DNA of 64,000 nt from contig JBCDMB010000007.1 of the NCBI GenBank assembly GCA_038744685.1, forward strand, positions 62,001 to 126,000, written 5' to 3'. The position numbers were made by a program, and so were the translations under genes. Of this stretch, positions 34,357-43,226 are shown piece by piece; the first letter of the stretch is position 1, and each line of letters opens with the position of its first letter. The notes below the pieces were generated by a model. The model was not told the DNA's origin and searched no databases. It saw nothing but the letters and a program-made list of their open reading frames with translations. The DNA comes from Verrucomicrobiota bacterium (GTDB taxonomy: Bacteria > Verrucomicrobiota > Verrucomicrobiia > Opitutales > Puniceicoccaceae).

Positions 34357-34887
34357 TTAGCTCTCGGCTCTTCCCTTCGGACCCTTCATTGGCCTTGGGC
34401 CACCAGCCTTTCCGCGCCGAATGTTTGTTTTGACGTCTTCTGCGCGCTCGAGAATGAGCTCGTGGGCCTCTCCGTTCTCTGATGCATCCACATAAACGTG
34501 ACCCCGGTCGAGAACATAAAAAGTGCCTTTCAATCGGCGGCTATCAATCCGGTCAGCAGTTCCACGGTCGACATCTACCGTATCGCCATATCGTTTGATA
34601 AAGCTGTCTGCATCGTCTTCCATCACTGCCGTTACAATCGCTCCCCCACGGCGGGAGTTTTCCTCATCTTCAGTGTGGGCGAGAAAAAGCACAACTCCTT
34701 CAATTTGAGGACCACCATTGATCCGTGTAACGAAAGTGCAGTCGAGCTCGATTTGCTTTCCATCATAGCTGTCAGGGCGACTCTCATAGTAACGCGCTGA
34801 GCCGTCCCCAGCTTCGGAAGCGGAAAACGAGGAGGAGAGAAAGAGGCCGCTAGATGCGACACATAAGAGAAGGGGTTTTAGGTTCAT
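34357..34887 (-). CDS. Exported protein, unknown function
   Basis: A 176-residue protein with signal peptide (MNLKPLLLCVASSGLFLSSS). The mature part has YDGKQIELDCTFVTRING and GTFYVLDRGHVYVD, an OB-like or tRNA-synthetase-anticodon-like small beta domain in appearance. The C-terminus is basic and Gly/Pro-rich (RRGKAGGPRPMKGPKG), possibly disordered. It has its own terminator before rpsA, so it is a single-gene unit. Divergent from purD. Confidence 0.65.
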   Translation of the reverse strand: MNLKPLLLCVASSGLFLSSSFSASEAGDGSARYYESRPDSYDGKQIELDCTFVTRINGGPQIEGVVLFLAHTEDEENSRRGGAIVTAVMEDDADSFIKRYGDTVDVDRGTADRIDSRRLKGTFYVLDRGHVYVDASENGEAHELILERAEDVKTNIRRGKAGGPRPMKGPKGRAES

Positions 34888-35018
34888 CTGAACAATGCGT
34901 TTGGGGGGTTTGAACGACAGGCCGGAAGCGTTTCAAGAAGATGAAATTCACCTTTCGATTGCAAACTCAAAAACTGAGTCTTGCGCACCCTCAGAATCGA
35001 AGAAACACTTCACGCTGA

Positions 35019-36332
35019 ATGGAAAAAGTACTCCTTATTGGCTCTGGGGCTCGCGAACACGCCATCGCAAAGGCCTTAAGTGCCTCTCCAGAAAAGTCCG
35101 AATTGCTTGTTTACGGGAGCACCAACAACCCTGGTTTGTCGTCTGCTTCGATTGCCTATACAGAAGGCCCTTTGACAGATCCCACAAAGATCTGTGAATT
35201 CGCAGTCGAACACGGAGCCGATTTTGCCGTTGTGGGTCCCGAGGCGCCGTTGGAGGCAGGAGTCGTCGATGCGCTGTCGGCAGCTGGAATTGCTACTGCA
35301 GGCCCTGGCCGAGAGCAGGCGAAGATTGAATCCAGCAAAGGATTTACCCGGGAACTTCTCCTCAAACACTCCATACCTGGCTCACCCGTCTTTCAGTGGT
35401 TTTCATCAATGGATGGAGTGGAAGCATTTCTTGTGGAGCTCGGAGACGATTTCGTCCTCAAAGCCGATGGGCTTATGGGTGGCAAGGGAGTCAAGGTTTC
35501 CGGAGAGCACCTTCAGACACGGAAGGAGGCTCTTTCTTGGTGTCTCGAAACTCTCGATGCAGGTTCGAAATTCGTCATCGAGGAGAAGTGTATCGGCCCC
35601 GAGTTTTCACTCTTCACCTACACGGACGGAAAAACTGTCTCACACTCCCCTCTCGTTCAGGATCACAAGCGCGCCTATGAAGGCGACATGGGTCCGAATA
35701 CCGGCGGTATGGGCAGCTATTCAATGCCAGATCACCGAATGCCTTTCACCGAAGAGTCGGATTACCAAGCGGCTGTGGATATGAACGAAAAAACCCTTGA
35801 AGCGATTGCCAGCGAAACCGGGAGCGTTTACCGCGGTATTCTCTACGGCGGCTTCATGGCTACCGCAGATGGCATCCGTTTGATTGAGTACAACGCTCGT
35901 TTCGGAGACCCGGAGTGCATGAATTTGCTCTCCCTCTTCGAAGGCGATTTTCTTACGGCTTTAAGAGGTATTGCCAATGGCAGCTTTGATCCCTCTTCCG
36001 TTTCCTACAAAAGTGAGGCTAGCGTCTGCAAGTATCTGGTCCCGGAAGGCTATCCAGAGCGTCCCCGCAAATTGTTTGAGATCGATCTTTCCGAGGTGGC
36101 AGATTGTAAAAACCTCTTCCTCGCGTCCGTTGACTCGAGAAACGGCAGGCTCTTGGCGGCGGGATCACGGACTCTTGCCTTCGTAGGGACGGGAAAGTCT
36201 TTGGAAGAAGCTGAAGTAGCCGCGGAGTCTTTGGCTTTATCAGTTCCAGGTCCCCTCTTTCACAGATCGGATATCGGAACGGCAGCTCTTGTCCAAAAGC
36301 GTGTGGATTTGATTGACCAGCTACGAGGTTGA
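35019..36332 (+). CDS. purD: Phosphoribosylamine-glycine ligase
   Basis: A 437-residue ATP-grasp enzyme, second step of purine synthesis. It opens VLLIGSGAREHAIAKALS. ATP-grasp pieces are VLKADGLMGGKGVKV, NTGGMGSYSMPDHRMPF and IEYNARFGDPECMNLL. Length matches the family. It forms an operon with purN (start 6 bases downstream) and the two ABC ATPase genes that follow. Confidence 0.97.
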   Translation: MEKVLLIGSGAREHAIAKALSASPEKSELLVYGSTNNPGLSSASIAYTEGPLTDPTKICEFAVEHGADFAVVGPEAPLEAGVVDALSAAGIATAGPGREQAKIESSKGFTRELLLKHSIPGSPVFQWFSSMDGVEAFLVELGDDFVLKADGLMGGKGVKVSGEHLQTRKEALSWCLETLDAGSKFVIEEKCIGPEFSLFTYTDGKTVSHSPLVQDHKRAYEGDMGPNTGGMGSYSMPDHRMPFTEESDYQAAVDMNEKTLEAIASETGSVYRGILYGGFMATADGIRLIEYNARFGDPECMNLLSLFEGDFLTALRGIANGSFDPSSVSYKSEASVCKYLVPEGYPERPRKLFEIDLSEVADCKNLFLASVDSRNGRLLAAGSRTLAFVGTGKSLEEAEVAAESLALSVPGPLFHRSDIGTAALVQKRVDLIDQLRG

Positions 36333-36337
36333 ATCAC

Positions 36338-36925
36338 ATGCAGCAAGTGAAAGTTGGCGTTCTGGGTTCGACGCGAGGGAGCGCGCTAAGGCCAATTGTC
36401 GCGGCTTGGAGAAAAGGTGAGCTCCCGATTGATCTCGCGGTGATCGTATCCAACAGGAAGAAGGCACCCATACTTGAGTTTGCCAGGGAGCAGGAAATCC
36501 CTAGCCGAGCAATTCGTCCGGGTGACCTGACGCGTGAAGAGTTTGACGCAGCCGTCACCGCCGAACTCGAAAAACATCAGGTAGAGTTGGTTCTGATGCT
36601 TGGATACATGCGAATCGTCTCTCCTCCTTTTGTCGAGCGTTGGCGGGGCCGCTTGGTAAACATTCACCCTTCTCTGTTACCTCGCCACGGAGGATTGATG
36701 GATCTTGCGGTTCATGAATCCGTCCTTAGAGCCGGTGATTCGGAATCGGGATGCACGATTCATCTTGCCGAAGAAGAAGTGGATGCCGGGAGGGTCATAC
36801 TCCAAAAGAAATGCCCGGTGGCACCGGATGACACTCCCGAAACCCTAAAGGCAAAAGTTCAAAAGCTGGAAGGCAGGGCGTTCGTTGAATTCCTAAAGGA
36901 TCCCCTATCCTTTCTGAATTCTTAA
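36338..36925 (+). CDS. purN: Phosphoribosylglycinamide formyltransferase
   Basis: About 195 residues, third step of purine synthesis using 10-formyltetrahydrofolate. The active-site block is LVNIHPSLLPRHGG, with the conserved N and H, and the aspartate is in EEVDAGRVILQKKCPV. LGSTRGSALRPIV is the phosphate-binding N-terminus. I start at ATG 36338, with an AGG 8 bases upstream; a TTG at 36329 would add three residues. purD lies directly upstream. Confidence 0.95.
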   Translation: MQQVKVGVLGSTRGSALRPIVAAWRKGELPIDLAVIVSNRKKAPILEFAREQEIPSRAIRPGDLTREEFDAAVTAELEKHQVELVLMLGYMRIVSPPFVERWRGRLVNIHPSLLPRHGGLMDLAVHESVLRAGDSESGCTIHLAEEEVDAGRVILQKKCPVAPDDTPETLKAKVQKLEGRAFVEFLKDPLSFLNS

Positions 36926-36938
36926 GATTCGAACAAGA

Positions 36939-37949
36939 ATGGAAAGTTCCAACAGTCTTCTCTCCGTGACGGGTCTTTCCGCTGGCTTTGAAACCGATGC
37001 GGGATTCCGAGAGGCCGTTGACCGAGTTACCTTTTCGGTTCACCAAAATGAATCGGTTGGAATTGTGGGTGAGTCTGGATGCGGGAAAAGTGTCACCGCT
37101 CACAGTATTCTTGGCCTGCTGCCCAAGCCGTCAGGACGGGTATCGAGTGGGAGTATTGAGTTTTCGGGAGTGGACCTTGCCACACTGGAAGAGAAGAAAC
37201 TGCGAGGGGTGAGGGGAAAGGAGATCGGAATGATTTTTCAAGAGCCTATGACCGCTCTAAATCCCGTCCACACTGTAGGCCGACAAATCGCGGAATGCCT
37301 TCTCATCCATGAAATGTGCGGAAAGCGAGAGAGCTACGAACGGTCTCTCGATGTGTTGAAAAAAGTGGGCATCCCTGCACCCGAACAACGAATGAAGGAA
37401 TACCCCCATCAACTCTCTGGAGGCATGCGTCAAAGGGTAGTCATTGCAATGGCACTGGTCTGCGGGCCGAAACTGATGATTGCAGACGAGCCGACCACCG
37501 CACTCGACGTGACGACACAGGCTCAGATACTCGACCTCCTTCGCGAGAAAAAAGAATCTTTCTCAATGGCCATGATACTGATCACTCACGACCTTGGCGT
37601 TATCGCGGAAACCTGCGATCGGGTCGTAGTCATGTACGCGGGAAGGATCGTGGAAGTGGCCCCTGTAGAAGAACTCTTTCTAAATCCACTTCATCGGTAC
37701 ACGGCGGGACTTCTCCGCTCCATACCGTCGCTGGAATCTAGACCCAAGACTATGCTTCCGACGATCCCGGGGAGAGTACCGGGACTACAGGATTTACCCG
37801 TTGGTGCCCGTTTCGCACCACGCTCTGATCATCCGCGGAGAGACGAATATTTGGAGTCGGAAGATTTCCGAACGATTCGCCCGCGTTTAATTGAAGTCCG
37901 GCCCGGTCATTGGGTGGAGGATTGTGATGTAGTGCGCACTGATCGATGA
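36939..37949 (+). CDS. OppD/DppD-type peptide transporter ATPase
   Basis: A 336-residue ABC ATPase. Walker A is GESGCGKSVTAHS, the Q-loop MIFQEPMTALNPVHTVG, the signature QLSGGMRQRVVIA and Walker B MIADEPTTALDVT. The C-terminal oligopeptide region (HRYTAGLLRSIPSL, PTIPGRVPGLQDLPVGARFA) places it with OppD/DppD. The usual cysteines in that tail (GCRFxPRC) read GARFAPRS. The permeases and the substrate-binding protein are not in the window. Four-base overlap with the next gene. Confidence 0.9.
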   Translation: MESSNSLLSVTGLSAGFETDAGFREAVDRVTFSVHQNESVGIVGESGCGKSVTAHSILGLLPKPSGRVSSGSIEFSGVDLATLEEKKLRGVRGKEIGMIFQEPMTALNPVHTVGRQIAECLLIHEMCGKRESYERSLDVLKKVGIPAPEQRMKEYPHQLSGGMRQRVVIAMALVCGPKLMIADEPTTALDVTTQAQILDLLREKKESFSMAMILITHDLGVIAETCDRVVVMYAGRIVEVAPVEELFLNPLHRYTAGLLRSIPSLESRPKTMLPTIPGRVPGLQDLPVGARFAPRSDHPRRDEYLESEDFRTIRPRLIEVRPGHWVEDCDVVRTDR

Positions 37950-38947
37950 AAGAGGGCGTAACAATCGAGAATCTTAAGGTGCACTTCCCCTTGCGAGGAG
38001 GCCTAATCCCTCGTGTCAAGAGGGTATGCCGGGCCGTGGATGACCTCTCGCTCTCGATAAGCCCCGGAGAAACTCTCGGAATTGTAGGCGAATCGGGATG
38101 CGGCAAAACTACGCTCGGTAAAGCCATCTGCCGATTGGTTAAACCCACTGATGGAGACATCCGCTTGGATGGTGAGAGCGTTTTGAAACTTCGTGGCAGC
38201 TCCCTTCTTGGTTACCGACGGGAGGTTCAAATGATTTTCCAAGACCCCGCTGAATCGCTGAATCCCCGCCAGACCGTCGGACAGATCCTGGAAGAACCTC
38301 TGACCATCCACAAGATTGGGACCCGGAAAGAGAGAGGAATGCAGGTCGCCAAAATTCTGGATGAAGTCGGACTGGATGCCAATACTGTCGACCGTTATCC
38401 CTTCGAGTTTTCCGGTGGCCAACGGCAGCGTATAGGAATCGCCAGAGCTCTCGTGTTGAGACCTTCCCTAATTGTTTGCGATGAGGCAGTCTCTGCTTTG
38501 GACGTCTCCGTGCAGAGCTCGATTCTAAATCTTCTCTTGGACCTACAAAAGGAACACGGTTTCGCCTATCTATTCATCTCGCATGACTTGTCAGTCGTGC
38601 GTCACATATCCGACCGAATTGCCGTCCTTTATCTTGGTAAAGTTGTCGAACTGACGAGTCGCGAGAAACTATTCTCGAATCCAAAACACGCCTACACCAA
38701 GGCACTCATATCTGCGATCCCCAAGGCTGATCCAACGGCTAAAAGAGACCGAATCCTTCTTAAGGGCGACGTGCCCTCTCCTATCGACCCACCTCCTGGT
38801 TGCGCTTTTGCCTACCGTACTTATCTGGAGTGCTCGGAAGAGCAGGCAGCAATCCCCGGCGAGTTTATCGAGATCGAACCTGATCACTGGGTTGAGGCGC
38901 ATATTGGAACTATTGAGGGGTATGAAGAGATGCGGAAAGGAGGATGA
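37946..38947 (+). CDS. OppF/DppF-type peptide transporter ATPase
   Basis: A 333-residue ABC ATPase, partner of the preceding OppD-like subunit. Walker A is GESGCGKTTLGKA, Q-loop MIFQDPAESLNPRQTVG, signature FSGGQRQRIGIARAL and Walker B LIVCDEAVSALDVSVQ. The C-terminal tail KHAYTKALISAIPKADP is typical. It overlaps oppD by four bases (ATGA). The operon purD-purN-oppD-oppF contains no permease, which is unusual. Confidence 0.9.
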   Translation: MKEGVTIENLKVHFPLRGGLIPRVKRVCRAVDDLSLSISPGETLGIVGESGCGKTTLGKAICRLVKPTDGDIRLDGESVLKLRGSSLLGYRREVQMIFQDPAESLNPRQTVGQILEEPLTIHKIGTRKERGMQVAKILDEVGLDANTVDRYPFEFSGGQRQRIGIARALVLRPSLIVCDEAVSALDVSVQSSILNLLLDLQKEHGFAYLFISHDLSVVRHISDRIAVLYLGKVVELTSREKLFSNPKHAYTKALISAIPKADPTAKRDRILLKGDVPSPIDPPPGCAFAYRTYLECSEEQAAIPGEFIEIEPDHWVEAHIGTIEGYEEMRKGG

Positions 38948-39033
38948 CCACAGCCGAGCTTACCTCGGAATTAGGGCCTCGAGTTATTGGTTGCCTGCAG
39001 TTGTTTTTCCAGGCCTGGAGCGGGGAACCAGTT

Positions 39034-39051
39034 CGGCGACTGAAGTCGCCG
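39034..39051. terminator. Small perfect hairpin after the oppF-like gene
   Basis: CGGCGACTGAAGTCGCCG at 39034-39051 folds into an 8-bp stem with a two-base turn and is followed by CTCTTTGT, a weak T-rich end. It may be a terminator of the purD operon or a dispersed small repeat. The rest of 38948-39283 (336 bases) contains no gene that I can recognise. Confidence 0.45.
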
Positions 39052-39283
39052 CTCTTTGTAGAGTGTAGTCTCTGAGAGGCCTGCGACCTTCCCCCTGGAA
39101 ATCACTACGGCCTTTCGAAAATTTCACTCTGGGATCGTATACCTCATAGAGACCTGTGGAAGAGAAGGGTTCCTCCGAGGGACTGAAGGTTGGCCCCTCA
39201 AGTCAAAAAGCAGAGTTGGCTTCCAGCATTTTTGTTTCGATCAATCTGCCAAACGTCTCCTAGTTTAGCGGTTTGGGACCATC

Positions 39284-40612
39284 ATGAGTGCACACCAGAT
39301 TCATCATTCTACAGTCGACGCGGAAGCTCCGATCAAGCCGGCTGACTTGCGGGGAATCCTCAAGTATGTCCCGATGTTTCGCGGTCACACGTTCGTTATC
39401 TCAGTCGATGGGAGCGTGGTGGCCCACGAGAATTTTCGGAACTTATTGATGGATCTTGCGGTCTTTCGGAGCCTGAACATCCGAGTGGTTCTTGTTCATG
39501 GGGTTGGGCAACAGATCCGTTCTCTTGGGGAAGAACGTGGTATAGCGGTAGAGGATGCATATGGGTCGGGACCGACAAACGATGATGTTCTCCATTTAGC
39601 AGTCGAAGCCTCAGGGCAGGTAAGCGCCCACATTCTCTCTCAATTTACCGAGCTCGGTATCAGTTGTGCGGTGCCGAATGCCGTTCGGGCAACCGTTAAA
39701 GGAATCATTCGGGGAGAGGACTATCAGCGGACCGGCAAAGTGGAGAAAGTGGACAGCCAAATGCTGACTCAGCTTCTCGACTCTGGTATCACGCCGCTCA
39801 TAAGTCCCGTAAACGCCTCCAGAAGCGGAAGTATTCTCCGCGTGAATTCTGATTGGATTGCAGCCGAAGTCGCTTCCGCTTTGAAAGCTTCCAAGCTCAT
39901 TTTCCTGACCTCGCACCCAGGGCTCACGGTTCATGGCGAGTCTCTTCTCAACATACCCGCTGAGGTTCTTCGGGAAACGGTTTCGAGGGGACCGGAAGCT
40001 ATACCGAGCGAGCTTCATTCTAAGGTTGCGGCATCTCTCACTGCTCTTGAAGAAGGGACACCTCGTGCTCACATTCTCGACGGAAGGGTATTTGGCGCAC
40101 TCTTAACCGAGGTATTTGACAAGGTTGGCCTCGGTACAATGATTCATAGCAATGAATACGATGAAATTCGCCAAGCAGAATCCAGCGACCTTTATTCGCT
40201 CTACAATTTGATCCAAAATGCGGCTTCCAGTGACGCAGTGCGCGAACGTTCCCTCGAATCCATCCGAGATTCTATCGAAGATTTTTTCCTTTATGAGATC
40301 GACGGTAGTCTGGTTGCGTGTGCTTCGATGATTTCCTACCCTGCTGAACAGGATGGCGAGATCGCGAGCGTATTTGTCCAACCTTTTTACCAGGGACGTG
40401 GGGTCGGATTGAAGATGGTAAATTATGCGGAACGCAAAGCAAAGGCGAAGGGACTCAAGAGGCTTTTTGCTTTGAGCACTCAGAGTTTCGCATTTTTCCG
40501 CGACGCTTGCGGCTACGAAGAAGCTTCGGAAGATGATTTGCCCGGTTCCCGGCGGGACCTCGTTCACTCGGAAGCTCGGAAGCCAGTGGTTCTCGTCAAG
40601 AACCTCAGTTAG
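39284..40612 (+). CDS. argA: Amino-acid N-acetyltransferase (N-acetylglutamate synthase)
   Basis: A 442-residue two-domain enzyme for the first step of arginine synthesis. The amino-acid kinase-like domain (residues 25-285) has FVISVDGSVVAHENF and VLVHGVGQQI. The GNAT domain (about 290-440) has EIASVFVQPFYQGRGVGLKM, the acetyl-CoA loop. Order and size match the ArgA group rather than a kinase. ATG at 39284. The next gene begins 2 bases after its stop, so argA leads a four-gene run. Confidence 0.92.
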   Translation: MSAHQIHHSTVDAEAPIKPADLRGILKYVPMFRGHTFVISVDGSVVAHENFRNLLMDLAVFRSLNIRVVLVHGVGQQIRSLGEERGIAVEDAYGSGPTNDDVLHLAVEASGQVSAHILSQFTELGISCAVPNAVRATVKGIIRGEDYQRTGKVEKVDSQMLTQLLDSGITPLISPVNASRSGSILRVNSDWIAAEVASALKASKLIFLTSHPGLTVHGESLLNIPAEVLRETVSRGPEAIPSELHSKVAASLTALEEGTPRAHILDGRVFGALLTEVFDKVGLGTMIHSNEYDEIRQAESSDLYSLYNLIQNAASSDAVRERSLESIRDSIEDFFLYEIDGSLVACASMISYPAEQDGEIASVFVQPFYQGRGVGLKMVNYAERKAKAKGLKRLFALSTQSFAFFRDACGYEEASEDDLPGSRRDLVHSEARKPVVLVKNLS

Positions 40613-40614
40613 CC

Positions 40615-42021
40615 ATGAAGGCAGGTAATCTTTCGGCTACCCATACTGAATCATCCACTATGTTTCTTACCGATTTGAATCGAGACGGCGGAATTGGCTC
40701 TAACAGCACACTCGTCGAGATCGGACCTTTTCGTATCTTGGTGGATGCTGGCTTACACCCGAAGAAGAAAGGTAGAGAAGCAATGCCGCGCTTTGATCAA
40801 ATCAGAGACGTTGCTTTGGACCTGATCATTCTTACGCACTGCCACCTCGATCACCTCGGCACTCTTCCGGTGGTCGCTCGTCAACATCCGAACGCAGAGA
40901 TTTGGATGTCGCGTGAGTCGTCGGTTCTCGCACCTCGGATGATGCGTAACTCCGTCCGAGTGATGAGCCGTCAGCGCGAGGAGGAGGATGTCCCCGAGTA
41001 TCCACTTTTCACGGATGGAGAAGTCAGGATGCTAGAGGAAAGGTTCACAGCGGTTCCGGTAGACCGGATCAATCAGCTCCACGCAAATGGAGAGACCCTT
41101 GACGTTGAGTTTTTTCATGCGGGGCACGTTCCCGGTGCAGTCAGCGTTCTCTTACGGTATAAAAAAGAGTCGATTCTATTCTCGGGCGATATCTTGTTTA
41201 CCGACCAACACATCCTACCCGGAGCGGAGGTCGGTGAGCCTGTTGACATCAATACCTTAGTCCTGGAGACGACGCGGGGAATGACCAGTCGCTCAGTAGG
41301 AGCAAGTCGTTCCGAGGAAGTGGAACGCCTTGTCAGTACGGTTTCCGAAACGATCCGCCATGGTGGTTCGGTCCTATTGCCCGTGTTCGCTCTCGGACGT
41401 ATGCAGGAAATCTTCTCCGTTCTCCATGAAGCGTTTCGGACACAAGCCATTCCTGAGTGTCCTGTTTTTGCTTCCGGCCTTGGAATGGACCTTGCCAACT
41501 ACTTCGATCTTCTTTCCCGGAAAAACAGCGCATTGCAGTTTCGGAAGCGGATTTTGAAAGACATGAATGTCCGGAAGATTCCCAAGGATATCCGACCCGG
41601 CAAAAACCCTCCCGGACCTGCGATCTATGTCGTCAGTAGTGGAATGGTCGTAGCCAACACTCCCTCTTACCACCTCGCTGCTGCGATGGTCGGAGAGTCC
41701 TCAAACACCATTTGTTTCGTTGGTTACTGTGACCCTGAGGCACCTGGATACGATATTCTATCGGCCGGACATGGGGTTGATATCCTGTTCAAAGAAATTG
41801 ATTTCGTCGCGACCTGCCGTGCCAAGGTTGAGAAATTTGATCTGAGCAGCCATGCCGATCGCGAGGAGCTTCTCGACTATGCCATCAGAATGAATCCGGG
41901 AACTGTCGTGCTCACGCATGGCGACCCGGAGGCAAGGGCCTGGTTCGAGGAGGAGTTGTACGCCAGCGTCCTCGACAGCCGAATCATTGACCCGGAGCCA
42001 CTTGAGCGTGTCCATTGCTAA
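40615..42021 (+). CDS. Metallo-beta-lactamase/beta-CASP RNA nuclease
   Basis: A 468-residue zinc enzyme. The metal motif is LTHCHLDHLGTLPV, with further motifs FHAGHVPGAVSV and LFSGDILFTDQ. The beta-CASP insert includes LPVFALGRMQEIF and YVVSSGMVVANTP. The end has SSHADREELLDY and VVLTHGDPEA, the RMMBL part. This arrangement fits the CPSF/YSH1-type RNA-processing nucleases. Its targets are unknown. ATG at 40615, 2 bases after argA. The next gene follows after 7 bases. Confidence 0.9.
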   Translation: MKAGNLSATHTESSTMFLTDLNRDGGIGSNSTLVEIGPFRILVDAGLHPKKKGREAMPRFDQIRDVALDLIILTHCHLDHLGTLPVVARQHPNAEIWMSRESSVLAPRMMRNSVRVMSRQREEEDVPEYPLFTDGEVRMLEERFTAVPVDRINQLHANGETLDVEFFHAGHVPGAVSVLLRYKKESILFSGDILFTDQHILPGAEVGEPVDINTLVLETTRGMTSRSVGASRSEEVERLVSTVSETIRHGGSVLLPVFALGRMQEIFSVLHEAFRTQAIPECPVFASGLGMDLANYFDLLSRKNSALQFRKRILKDMNVRKIPKDIRPGKNPPGPAIYVVSSGMVVANTPSYHLAAAMVGESSNTICFVGYCDPEAPGYDILSAGHGVDILFKEIDFVATCRAKVEKFDLSSHADREELLDYAIRMNPGTVVLTHGDPEARAWFEEELYASVLDSRIIDPEPLERVHC

Positions 42022-42028
42022 GGGTCAG

Positions 42029-42532
42029 ATGGTCGATTCAGGTGTAGATGAGAACTCGGAGAGCTTTCTGGCTGAGGTTTCTGCTTTGGTTTCCGCTCGT
42101 CCGGGGCGGCCGTCATGGGATGAATATTTCATGGCCACCTCGTTGTTGATCGCAAGTCGATCTCCCTGCGAGAGGCTTCATGTTGGCTGTGTTCTGGTTT
42201 CCGGGGGAACCCACAAGAACCGTATCATAGCGGCGGGCTACAATGGTTTTTTACCGAGCTCACCCCACCTTTCGCGAGTTCGTGACGGTCACGAACAGGG
42301 AACCGTGCACGCCGAGCAAAACGCCATTGCGGATGCAGCCAGACGCGGCATCTCCGTCCAGGGAGCCACTGCCTACATCAGTCATTTTCCATGCATCCAA
42401 TGTGCAAAAGTCCTTGCTGCTGCAGGTATCCAGAAAATCAAGTATTTCTACGACTACCGAAACGACCCTATGGTAACGGAAATTCTTGAAGAATCCGGGA
42501 TCATCCTAGAGAGTCTAAGTAGCAATGGATAG
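42029..42532 (+). CDS. Deoxycytidylate deaminase family protein
   Basis: About 167 residues. Zinc site: HAEQNAIADAA with the catalytic glutamate, and FPCIQCAKVLAAAG with the two cysteines. LHVGCVLVSGG and YNGFLPSSPHLSR are typical of dCMP deaminases, which supply dUMP for thymidylate. I start at ATG 42029 (AAGGG 5 bases upstream); GTG 42008 and a frame back to 41918 are open but overlap the nuclease gene. The stop overlaps yqgE by 8 bases. Confidence 0.88.
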   Translation: MVDSGVDENSESFLAEVSALVSARPGRPSWDEYFMATSLLIASRSPCERLHVGCVLVSGGTHKNRIIAAGYNGFLPSSPHLSRVRDGHEQGTVHAEQNAIADAARRGISVQGATAYISHFPCIQCAKVLAAAGIQKIKYFYDYRNDPMVTEILEESGIILESLSSNG

Positions 42533-43130
42533 CACACCACGATTCAACAGTCTTTCCGGTCTATCGGGATCGCTGCTCGTGGCGCACCCGTCACTCCAAG
42601 ACCCTAATTTCGAAAAGACGGTAATCCTTTTGCCGGTTCACTCCGACGACAGTGGAGCCCTTGGCGTAATCTTGAACAGGCCTACTGGTCAGACTCTAGG
42701 GGAAATGTATCCGGAGCAACACTTTGAGAAGCTCGCCCATATTCAGATTTTTGAGGGTGGGCCCGTCGATCACAGTCAGCTCATCCTGACCGCTTGGAAG
42801 TGGGATCAGGAAGAGAATTCACATAAGATGTTTTTCGGGATCACCAGTGAACACGCCCTCAATCTCATCGAGGGTGATGATCCAGTAACGGTGCGAGCCT
42901 ACCTCGGATATGCTGGGTGGAGTGCCGGTCAGTTGGAAGCTGAGCTTCAAGCCCAATCGTGGATCACCAAGCCAATCGCCACTGAAGTCCTGGACCAAGA
43001 CGGAAACCCGGCACTTTGGAACCAGCTTACCGATGACTCGTTGGCCCAGAACGAGGTGGATCTTTCCTCCGAGGCATCCGACGATGACGAGTTACTGCCC
43101 CGTCCGCCCGAGGATCTAGATTTTAATTGA
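42525..43130 (+). CDS. YqgE/AlgH family protein (UPF0301)
   Basis: A 201-residue protein. LSGSLLVAHPSLQDPNFEKT and GALGVILNRPTGQTLGE are the conserved opening, and IFEGGPVDHSQL and YLGYAGWSAGQLEAEL the middle signatures of UPF0301. Function is not established. A Glu/Asp-rich tail (EVDLSSEASDDDELL) is longer than in relatives. Last gene of the argA run. The following hairpin TCCCGACCTTTTCGGGA (43157-43173) is a weak candidate terminator between it and hisS. Confidence 0.9.
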   Translation: MDSTPRFNSLSGLSGSLLVAHPSLQDPNFEKTVILLPVHSDDSGALGVILNRPTGQTLGEMYPEQHFEKLAHIQIFEGGPVDHSQLILTAWKWDQEENSHKMFFGITSEHALNLIEGDDPVTVRAYLGYAGWSAGQLEAELQAQSWITKPIATEVLDQDGNPALWNQLTDDSLAQNEVDLSSEASDDDELLPRPPEDLDFN

Positions 43131-43226
43131 TCACCGGAGAGATTGTCTAAGCGGATTCCCGACCTTTTCGGGATCTCAACTTTAGAGTGGAAGCCGCTAG
43201 AGCGGTGAGGTCGAGACAGCGAAAAA

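Noticed and set aside
38948-39283. Possible gene remnant between oppF-like and argA
   Set aside because: All frames are short and none gives a recognisable motif; only a small hairpin could be supported.
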